The position numbers and the translations under genes were made by a program. Source: Pseudomonas asplenii (lineage in GTDB: Bacteria > Pseudomonadota > Gammaproteobacteria > Pseudomonadales > Pseudomonadaceae). Taken from it: a stretch of DNA of 64,000 nucleotides. Below, piece by piece: positions 56,101 through 61,655 of this stretch. The notes beneath the pieces were generated by a model. The model was not told the origin of the DNA. It made no database searches and was given only the letters and a program-made list of their open reading frames with translations. The stretch is taken from the NCBI RefSeq assembly GCF_001293465.1, contig NZ_JSYZ01000011.1, positions 186,001 to 250,000 of the forward strand. Reading direction: 5' to 3'. How positions within the stretch are numbered: position 1 is the stretch's first letter; every line of letters starts with the position of its first letter.

Positions 56101-57519
56101 GACCTGGGCCGCCTGCTGCCGGACGGCAACATCGAATTCCTCGGGCGCGAAGACAACCAGGTCAAGGTCCAGGGCTACCGCATCGAGCTGGGCGAGATCG
56201 AAGCCGTGCTCAACCGTCACCCCGGCGTGCAGAGCGCGGTCGTACGGATTCTCGGCGAGCAACTGGGTGAAAAACGCCTGGCAGCCTACGTGATCAAGAG
56301 CGATGCACAGTTGCAGTCCGCGGATTTTGCCCTGTATCTGGTGGACAAGCTGCCGGCCTACATGGTGCCGACGTCATTCACGTTTCTTGAAACCTGGCCA
56401 CTCTCGACCAATGGCAAGGTCGACAAGAACCGCCTGCCGCAGCCGCAGGAGGAGGCGGACGCGGGACCCTTGCTGGTCGCTGACGGGCCCGAGGAACAAC
56501 GCCTGGTGGAGATCGTCCGGCAACTGCTCAAGCGCGAGACGATTGCCGGCAACGCCAATCTGCTCAGCCTGGGCGCCACGTCCATCGATATCGTGCGGAT
56601 CAGCAACGCCCTGGCCGCCGAACTGCAGTTCCGTCCGCACCTGGCGCAACTGCTGGCTCAGCCGACCCTGGCCAACCTGCTGGAACTGTACCGTCGCCAC
56701 CGGGCGACCCCGCTTCCGGCCGGCCGTGTGCCACAACCGCCAGCGCTGCAAGCGGAGGCGGTGATCGAGGACCCGCAACTGCGCCAGCAGTTCAAGGCCG
56801 ACGAACGCGGGCGGCGACGTTTCGCCCGGCCGTTGCCGGCGGTGGCCCTGTCCCTGCCGGGCGAGGCCGGCTTCGCCCAGCGTTTCCGGGACTGTCGTTC
56901 GGTGCGTCGCTACGACCAGCGGCCTATTGCGACCCTGGCATTCGCCCACTGGCTGGCCGGTCTGTCGCGCGGGCAACTGGAGGGCGAGGTGAAATACCAG
57001 TTCCCCTCGGCCGGCGGTCTCTATCCGCTGCAGGCCTACCTGTACATCAAGCCGCAGCGGGTCGAAGGCGTGCCCGGTGGGGCCTTCTACTACGACCCGG
57101 TACGCCACCAGTTGCTGGCCATCGGCGAGCAATCCCGGCTCGACCCCGACACCTACGACTACTTCGTCAACCGCCCGGTCTATGAGAACGCCGCGTTTTC
57201 GCTGTTCCTCATCGCCGACATGGCGGCGATCCGTCCGCTCTATGGCGAGCGCAGCCGGGACTTCTGCCATATCGAGGCCGGCGCCATGACCCAACTGCTG
57301 ACCATGACCGCCGCCAGTCACGGCCTGGGACTGTGCGGCATGGGCTCGATCGACGAACAGGCACTGCCGGCGCTGTTCGACCTGGGGCCGAGTCATCAGT
57401 TGATTTATTCGATGGTGGGCGGCCTGCGGGCCGAAGGCGAGCAGCGCAGCGTCGAGGTGGAGGCGTTCAACCGCACGCACACGGATGACGACAGCGACAT
57501 GGAGGAAATTGAGCTATGA
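47107..57519 (+). CDS. NRPS2: C-A(Arg-like)-T-C-A(Pro-like)-T-Cy-A(Cys)-T-Ox
   Basis: A 3470-residue synthetase. By approximate residue: C 35-480 (HHIICDG), A 492-1000, T (LGGHS ~1044), C 1103-1545 (HHIVSDG), A 1558-2055, T (~2099), heterocyclisation domain 2152-2598 with FPLTDIQQAYWFGR and DALIVD in place of HHxxxDG, A 2618-3112, T (LGATS ~3156), flavin oxidase 3232-3448 (nitroreductase fold, SVRRYDQRP, PSAGGLYPLQAYLY). Hand-read codes: DVADVGAID(K), Arg-like; DVQFVAQVV(K), Pro-like; DLYNMSLIW(K), one change from the Cys code. The last module should make a thiazoline and oxidise it to a thiazole. The C-terminus is an acidic tail (DDDSDMEEIEL), fitting a docking motif for the TubC-type domain of NRPS3, whose gene overlaps by 4 bp. 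A GGAAG precedes the ATG. Confidence 0.95.
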   Translation: MFDKTSLRDMTPAQFAALHKRSKITPAERGDTAPRASFAQRRLWFLAQLAGGGDAYHVPFGLRLHGALDRSALKQALDRLVARHEALRTTFAAEGDEVVQLIAAADCGFSWQVHDLAAQPEPEPQVALLADEEAGAAFDLHKGPLFRGCLLILGEQEHVLLLTLHHIICDGWSMAVLTRELGELYEAFRQGLDDPLPAPSLQYADYAQWQHGWLAEQSQAGHHDYWRDTLGGAPALLELPGDRPRPAQQCYEGGFEPLLLDETLSQQLKALSLRHGTTLFMTLLAAWAVVLARLSGQDDILIGTPVANRNRRETEGLIGFFVNTLVLRLSLAGAPTTAQLLEQARAVALGAQEHQELPFEQVVERLNPPRSQAYSPLFQVMFAWENTEPGTLRLGGLDSQPLRSRHQAAKFDLTLVLAEQDGRIGGGLEYATALFDAATVARFAGHLRQVLEGMVAQPLQPVTALPLLSAVERDRLVRDWNGREQAFDARRCLHELFEAQASRDPQAIAVRCGDDSLTYGELNTRANRLAHELRALGVGPDDRVGLCLERTLDMPLAVLAVLKAGGAYVPLDPGYPPARLRHMLVDSAPSVLLSHGPARPALLAALEGLPEQPLLLDLQQDAQRWASHPPQDLAPQASGLTPRHLAYVIYTSGSTGQPKGVMVEHRGLLALSAAWEQLYALRPGLRHLQMAGFSFDVFSADLIRALCFGGELVLCPRQTLMDPPALYRLLRDARIDFADFVPAVLNPLLAWAEESGHELAFLDTVVCGSDTWSAHSARQLRQRCGEAVRIVHAYGVTEASIDSTCFELPARPAADAGLPIGRPLANTRIYLLDALGTPVPTGVAGELHIGGVGVARGYLNQPQLTAERFIDNPFVAGDRLYRTGDLARYRADDQLEFLGRNDSQAKLRGLRLELGEIEARLLDVAGVRDGVVLLRNDAEQPRLVAYYVESEAGSTSPGALREQLALSLPDYMLPAAFVRLDSLPLTANGKLDRGALPAPDAAAFDPRHYVAPQGELETGLARIWSEVLGIERVGRDDSFFALGGHSLLVMQVIARIRRQLEREVAASALFASPQLKQFARSLESAREAVRAPITRIERGVAQTLSFAQQRLWFLAQMEGGSAAYHMPLNLKLRGPLQVPALERSLNQLVARHEALRTRFISVEGEPWQVIAAPGQGLKLERLEATADLDGLVEAEGARAFDLEQGPLIRAGLVRLAEDQHLLLLTLHHIVSDGWSMGVLTRELSQLYAAALEDRDDPLPPLPLQYVDYSAWQRQWLTAEVLERQGRYWRETLAEAPVLLELPLDHKRPAVQDYRGGVVPLVLDEALTRRLKDLSRRQGTTLFMTLLAGWALVLSRLSAQADVVIGVPSANRPSSELEALIGFFVNTLALRLKVTGNPSVSQWLQHTRQVALQAQEHQDLPFEQVVELLNPPRSLAYSPLFQVLFAWEQGQQGELALPGLAVEPLASRQHVAKFDLQLALSERDGQIVGGLEYASGLFEATTVAGFGEYLRRVLMQMAADSEQPVASLDLLTPGQRRQLLDEWSRSHTDRVPQGGFLARFEAQAQRTPQAEALVHAEQRYSYTELNAAANRLAHFLRGQGVGPEDRVGLSLERSPQMVIGLLAILKAGAAYVPFDPAYPAERLAYMFADAAPSLLLTHSSLRETLPARASERPLYCLDSDQSRWAGQSTDNPGVAIGPDNLAYVLYTSGSSGRPKGVAHTHRALDNLIDWQLLDAAGPAPAPRRVLQFASLNFDVSFQEVFSTLCQGGCLVLMDEAGRKDLATLRPTLVASGVQRAFLPFAVLQQVAGLSDDDTPGPTGGCDLVTAGEALRVNDELRRFVQGLGGAYLYNQYGPTETHVVSQFSLACAEAADWPEAPPIGRPINNARLYVLDEALNPVPPGVVGELYIAGACLARGYLNQPELTAERFLPDPFSREPGARMYRSGDQVRWLADGNLQYLGRIDQQVKLRGFRVELGEIDSLLQQQPGVLEAAVLLREDAPGDKQLVAYIVGPASAETLREALRRQVPEHMIPSAWVSLANLPLTRNGKLDRRALPAPERVSGSVYVAPRDADEIQLTDIWGEVLRCERVGMQDNFFELGGHSLLATRLVYAINRRMTAQLSLSSLFKTPTPGELMAAIRASRDEQIQREPAFAVIEPDLANRHEPFPLTDIQQAYWFGRESTVSLGGVSAHGYEELCIRDFDIPRFERALNRMIERHDMLRAVFLSDGTQQVLAQVPSYRMPQLDLRGLDREAAQQALDHNRQRLSHQVLDASHWPLFEFSLTLLDDGISHLHISLDALIVDAASSQILARELMGFYLEPQRTLPVPGLSFRDYVLAEHRLRSGVRYERALAYWRERVTRLAPAPDLPLVCQPQSIAAPHFTRRDRQLSVEHWSRIKELARQFGVTPSVVLLTAFCEVLALWSRQPRFTLSLPLFNRLPLHPEVDSIIGDFTSLVLLEVAIDGNLGFTDKARAIQQQLWQDIDHAVVSGVRVLRELSQARGAQQTAIPIVFNSTLSEAATQQAEYNLADALQAQNVHSITQTPQVWIDHTLLELEGRLLFNWDSIDELFPQGLVEAMFVAYNGILDRLLEPAAWAASTPGLLPQAGLPPAPAYPQASPLMHELFERQAQATPDAPALIAPGRQLSYGQLRHEARRLGAHLQTLGVRPNQLVAVMMERGWEQLVATLAILYAGGAYLPLDPTLPAQRVRHILERAEARLLLAQPGLQADSDWSSRVEIITLSETMDMGESALQAVEQNPADLAYVIYTSGSTGVPKGVVIDHRGAVNTLLDINRRFAVSPQDRVLAISSLSFDLSVYDFFGTLAVGAAVVLLEPRLALDPQHWRELIERHRVSLWNSVPALFGLLLESVEQQGGQLPTCLRLAMLSGDWIALNLPDRARALQPAIEVISLGGATEASIWSICYPIGQVDPDWRSIPYGKALDQQSFHVLDEALQPRPTWVPGQLYIGGIGLAKGYWRDEKQSAASFFAHPATGARLYRTGDLGRLLPDGNIEFLGREDNQVKVQGYRIELGEIEAVLNRHPGVQSAVVRILGEQLGEKRLAAYVIKSDAQLQSADFALYLVDKLPAYMVPTSFTFLETWPLSTNGKVDKNRLPQPQEEADAGPLLVADGPEEQRLVEIVRQLLKRETIAGNANLLSLGATSIDIVRISNALAAELQFRPHLAQLLAQPTLANLLELYRRHRATPLPAGRVPQPPALQAEAVIEDPQLRQQFKADERGRRRFARPLPAVALSLPGEAGFAQRFRDCRSVRRYDQRPIATLAFAHWLAGLSRGQLEGEVKYQFPSAGGLYPLQAYLYIKPQRVEGVPGGAFYYDPVRHQLLAIGEQSRLDPDTYDYFVNRPVYENAAFSLFLIADMAAIRPLYGERSRDFCHIEAGAMTQLLTMTAASHGLGLCGMGSIDEQALPALFDLGPSHQLIYSMVGGLRAEGEQRSVEVEAFNRTHTDDDSDMEEIEL

Positions 57520-60500
57520 ATGCCGAACAGTTGCTGGCCTTTTTCGACCGTCACGGTGTGGTGCTGGAAGCCGATGGCGACAAATTGCGTTGCAAGGCAC
57601 CCAAGGGTTTTCTCACCGAAGACCTGCTGCAGGCACTCAAGCGGCACAAGCAGGCATTGCTCGGCCGGTTGACGGTCAATGACGGCCTGCGCCCGCGCGC
57701 AGTCGGCACGGCACCGTTGCCGCTGTCGTTCTCCCAGCGGCAGTTGTGGTTTCTCGACCAGTTGGAGCCGGGCAATCCGTTCTACAACATCCCCAATGCC
57801 CTGGTGCTCAAGGGGCGCCTGAACGTCAGCGTGCTGGAGCGGGCACTGAACGAACTGGTACGCCGCCACGAAGTCCTGCGCACGACCTTCGACGATCACG
57901 ACGGCGAGCCGTGCCAGGTGATTCACGAGTACCGTCCGCTGGCACTGGCGGTCACCGACCTGAGCCAGCTGCCGGCCGCCGAACGCGAGTCGCTGGCACA
58001 GGCACGGGTGGCCGAGGAAGCCCGGGCTGCGTTCGACCTGGCCAATGGCCCGCTGTTGCGCACCTCGTTGCTGCGCCTGGCGGACGACGAACACCTGTGG
58101 CTGTACAACGTGCACCACATCATCGCCGATGGCTGGTCGATGGGCATCGTCCTGCGTGAAGTGGTGACCCTCTATGGTGACTACCTCAGGGGCCAGCCAT
58201 CGAGCCTGGCGGCGCTGCCGGTGCAGTACGCCGACTATGCCTGCTGGCAACAGCAGCGGCTGGGCGGCGCGGCCCTGCAGGAGCAGCTCGACTACTGGCG
58301 CCGGACGCTGGCCGACGCACCACCGTTGTTGACGCTGCCCACCGATCGGCCACGGCCACGGGTGCAGCGTTATGCCGGTGCCACCGTCACCAGCTGTCTC
58401 GACAGCCGTACCCTGCGGGAACTGCAGGACCTCGCGCGGCAGACCCAGGGTTCGCTGTTCAACGTGTTGCTGGCGGCACTGGCGGTGCTGCTGTGGCGCC
58501 ACAGCGGCCAGCAGGACGTGTGCATCGGTACCCCATTCGCCAACCGCGGGCAGGCCGAGATCGAGCCGCTGATCGGCCATTTCGTCAATACCCTGGTGAT
58601 CCGCAACCGCTTGCAACCGCAATGGACCTTCGCCGAGCTGCTGCGCGAAGTTCGCGCCCGCATGCTGGAAGTCCACGCCCACCAGGACGTGCCGTTCGAG
58701 CGGGTGGTGGAGGCGGTCAATCCCGAGCGCGATACGTCCTATTCGCCGCTGTTCCAGGTGATGCTGGTGTTGCAGAACACCCCCGGCGCGGCCGTGGACA
58801 TGCCCGGGCTGAGCCTGGCGTCCTACGGTACCAGCAGTGCCACCGCCAAGTTCGACCTGGCCTTCGAGCTGGTGGAACAGACCCAGGGCCTGCAACTGGT
58901 GGTCGAATACAACACCGACCTGTTCGATGCGGGCACCGTGGAGCGGCTGAGCGGCCACTACCGGCAACTGCTCGAACAGGTCGCCGCGGACGCCAAGCAG
59001 CCGATCGGTACCTTGCACCTGTTGACCGGGGCCGAGCGCGAGCAGATCGTCGTCGACTGGAACCGCAGTGCGCCGCTGGCCCGGGAGCCGGGCTGCGTGC
59101 AACAGCTGATCGAGGCGCGGGCGGCGGCGGCAGCGGACGATTGCGCCGTGGTGTTCGAGGGCGAATCACTGAGCTACGCCGAACTCAACCGTCGCGCCAA
59201 TCGCCTGGCCCATCACCTGCGCAGCCTTGGTGTCGGCCCGGACGTGCGGGTGGCGGTGTGCCTGGAGCGCTCGCTGGAACTGCCGGTGGCGATCCTCGCA
59301 GTGCTCAAGGCCGGCGGCGCCTACGTGCCGCTGGACCCGACCTATCCGGTCGGGCGCCTGGGCCATATGCTGGCCGACAGCGGACCCCGTGTCGCCCTGG
59401 TCCATAGGGCGACCCGCCCGTTGCTGCGCGAGGCCCAGGGCATGGCGCACCACGAGGTGCCGGTGCTGGATCTCGACACGGACGCGGGGCAATGGGCTGG
59501 GCAGGCGGTGGACAATCCCGATCCGCAGGTCATCGGCCTGACCCCCGAGCACCTGGCCTATGTGATCTATACCTCCGGCACCACCGGGTTGCCCAAGGGC
59601 GCAATGGTTGCCCATCGCGGGCTGAGCAACCTGTTGCTGTGGTGCCAGCAGGTCTGTGGCGACGGCCGGCAGGCGAGCATGCTGCAGAAGATTCCGTTCG
59701 GCTTCGACGCCTCGGCCTGGGAACTGCTCTGGCCCCTGGCCATGGGCGGACGCCTGGTGCTGGCCCGGCCTGGTGGCCATCTGGAACCGGACTATCTGGT
59801 CCGCACCGTACGCGAGCAGCGGGTGTCCGCGCTGGTCTTCGTACCGGCCATGCTGCAACTGTTCCTCGACGTCGACGAGCTGGGGCAGTGCCGGGACCTG
59901 CGCAACGTCTTCTGCGGTGGCGGCGAACTGACTCCGGCGATTGCCCGGCGCTTCCGGCAGGTATTGCCCGCTGCGCGCCTGCACAACGTCTACGGCCCCA
60001 CCGAAACCACGGTGATCAACAGCATCTGGACCCTGCAGCCCGGTGCCGACGTGCCAGAGCGACAGTTGCCGATCGGCCGGCCGATTGCCGGCAACCGCCT
60101 GTATGTGCTCGACGAGCATGATGCGCCGGTGCCGGTCGGCGTCAGCGGCCACCTGCATATCGGTGGTGTCGGCGTGGCCCGTGGCTACCTGGGCCTGGCG
60201 GCGCTGACGGCCGAGCGTTTCATCGACAGCCCGTTCGTGCCCGGTGAGCGTTTGTACCGCAGCGGCGACCTGGCGCGCTACCGCGCCGACGGCCAGCTGG
60301 AGTTCCTTGGCCGCAACGACTTCCAGGTCAAGCTGCGCGGCGTGCGGGTGGAACTTGGCGAGATCGAGGCGCGCCTGGAGGCCTTCGCCGGCGTGCGCCG
60401 CGCCGTGGTGCTGATGGTCGGCGACGGCGCACAGCACCAGCGCCTGGTGGCCTGCTGCAGCTTCATGGCGCAGGCCCGGCCCGAGGAGACAGCGGTGCAC

Positions 60501-61655
60501 GAGCATCTGGCGCTGACCGTGCCGGCGCAGGTCCTGCCCAGCGCCTACCTGTGGCTGGAAGAACTGCCGCTGACCGCCAACGGCAAGATCGACCGCGACG
60601 CGTTGCGGGTCATGGCCGACCAGGACCTGGCCAACCGCCAGGTCAACCTGTCGAGCCCGCGCGACCACATCGAACTGGCGCTCTACCAGATCTGGAAAGG
60701 CCTGCTGCTGGCGCCGCAGATCGGTATTCGCGACAACTTCTTCAATGTCGGCGGCACCTCGATCGCCGCGATCAAGATGGCCCATCAGGTCCGCGAGGTG
60801 TTCGGCATCGAGCTGCCGATCCGCGTGGTGATCGGCCATCCGACCATCGAGGCCCTGGGCGGCTGGATCCGCTCGGGAGCGGGGCCGGCCGCGGCGCAAG
60901 GCAACCTGATCGAGTTCCGGCCGGGTGCCGGCCAGCGCAATGTGGTGTGCATTCATCCGGCGGGGGGCACGGCGTTCTGCTACCTGTCGCTGGCCAAGGT
61001 CCTCGACGAATCGGTCGGGGTGTATGGCGTGCAGTCGCCGGGGATCAACCCGGGCGAGCCCACGGAGCCTACGGTCGAAGCGATGGCCATAGCCTATCTG
61101 CGACTGATCGAACCGATGCTGGCCCAGCCGCTGATTCTCACCGGGCTGTCGTTCGGTGGGCTGGTGGCCTATGAGATGGCCCGGCGCCTGACCGAAGCGG
61201 GGTACCGCCAGGTCACCGTGGTGCTGCTCGATACCCAGGGCTCGGACAACGCCGCCTACCGCCAGCAGATGGCACCGGTGGACATGGCCGAGTTCCGCGA
61301 CAAGCTGGTGCGTTTCAACGGCATGTATCCGGGCATCGACGATGCCCAGGTCGAACGTTACTTCCATATCTACAACCACAACCGCATGGCCGTGGCCGAC
61401 TACGTCTGTGCCCCCAGGGCCGGGCGGGTGGTGCTGATCCAGGCCCGCGAGGGCTTCAGTCGTGCACAACTGCGTGGCCTGCGCGGTTTCTGGCGGCGTC
61501 GCGCCGGGGACGGTTACCTCGCCCGGCTGGTCAATGGCGGCCACTGGGACATGCTCGAGACCGTCGAGCTGCGCCGCGTCGCCAGGGCCCTGGAACAGGA
61601 ACTGCGGCGCTTCGATGTTGCCGCGCCCGCCGATTCCTTGCCGCAGGAGGCGTAA
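57516..61655 (+). CDS. NRPS3: TubC docking-C-A-T-TE
   Basis: A 1379-residue terminating synthetase. Residues 1-52 look like a TubC_N docking domain (LLAFFDRHGVVLEADGDKLR); C 67-505 (HHIIADG); A 522-1039; T (VGGTS ~1081); thioesterase 1129-1370 with catalytic Ser in GLSFGG (~1212), Asp in LLDTQG and His in NGGHWDM. The hand-read A-domain code DAWVFGVVI(K) matches none that I recall. The domain order makes it the natural end of the NRPS1-NRPS2 line, releasing the peptide by hydrolysis or cyclisation. The ATG overlaps the NRPS2 stop (ATGA), and the stop overlaps the NRPS4 start (TAATG). Confidence 0.94.
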   Translation: MNAEQLLAFFDRHGVVLEADGDKLRCKAPKGFLTEDLLQALKRHKQALLGRLTVNDGLRPRAVGTAPLPLSFSQRQLWFLDQLEPGNPFYNIPNALVLKGRLNVSVLERALNELVRRHEVLRTTFDDHDGEPCQVIHEYRPLALAVTDLSQLPAAERESLAQARVAEEARAAFDLANGPLLRTSLLRLADDEHLWLYNVHHIIADGWSMGIVLREVVTLYGDYLRGQPSSLAALPVQYADYACWQQQRLGGAALQEQLDYWRRTLADAPPLLTLPTDRPRPRVQRYAGATVTSCLDSRTLRELQDLARQTQGSLFNVLLAALAVLLWRHSGQQDVCIGTPFANRGQAEIEPLIGHFVNTLVIRNRLQPQWTFAELLREVRARMLEVHAHQDVPFERVVEAVNPERDTSYSPLFQVMLVLQNTPGAAVDMPGLSLASYGTSSATAKFDLAFELVEQTQGLQLVVEYNTDLFDAGTVERLSGHYRQLLEQVAADAKQPIGTLHLLTGAEREQIVVDWNRSAPLAREPGCVQQLIEARAAAAADDCAVVFEGESLSYAELNRRANRLAHHLRSLGVGPDVRVAVCLERSLELPVAILAVLKAGGAYVPLDPTYPVGRLGHMLADSGPRVALVHRATRPLLREAQGMAHHEVPVLDLDTDAGQWAGQAVDNPDPQVIGLTPEHLAYVIYTSGTTGLPKGAMVAHRGLSNLLLWCQQVCGDGRQASMLQKIPFGFDASAWELLWPLAMGGRLVLARPGGHLEPDYLVRTVREQRVSALVFVPAMLQLFLDVDELGQCRDLRNVFCGGGELTPAIARRFRQVLPAARLHNVYGPTETTVINSIWTLQPGADVPERQLPIGRPIAGNRLYVLDEHDAPVPVGVSGHLHIGGVGVARGYLGLAALTAERFIDSPFVPGERLYRSGDLARYRADGQLEFLGRNDFQVKLRGVRVELGEIEARLEAFAGVRRAVVLMVGDGAQHQRLVACCSFMAQARPEETAVHEHLALTVPAQVLPSAYLWLEELPLTANGKIDRDALRVMADQDLANRQVNLSSPRDHIELALYQIWKGLLLAPQIGIRDNFFNVGGTSIAAIKMAHQVREVFGIELPIRVVIGHPTIEALGGWIRSGAGPAAAQGNLIEFRPGAGQRNVVCIHPAGGTAFCYLSLAKVLDESVGVYGVQSPGINPGEPTEPTVEAMAIAYLRLIEPMLAQPLILTGLSFGGLVAYEMARRLTEAGYRQVTVVLLDTQGSDNAAYRQQMAPVDMAEFRDKLVRFNGMYPGIDDAQVERYFHIYNHNRMAVADYVCAPRAGRVVLIQAREGFSRAQLRGLRGFWRRRAGDGYLARLVNGGHWDMLETVELRRVARALEQELRRFDVAAPADSLPQEA

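Noticed and set aside
48880..61544. Several long minus-strand frames opposite NRPS2 and NRPS3 (up to 945 residues)
   Set aside because: They are antisense shadows with Gln/Arg/Val-rich low-complexity composition and no recognisable domain.
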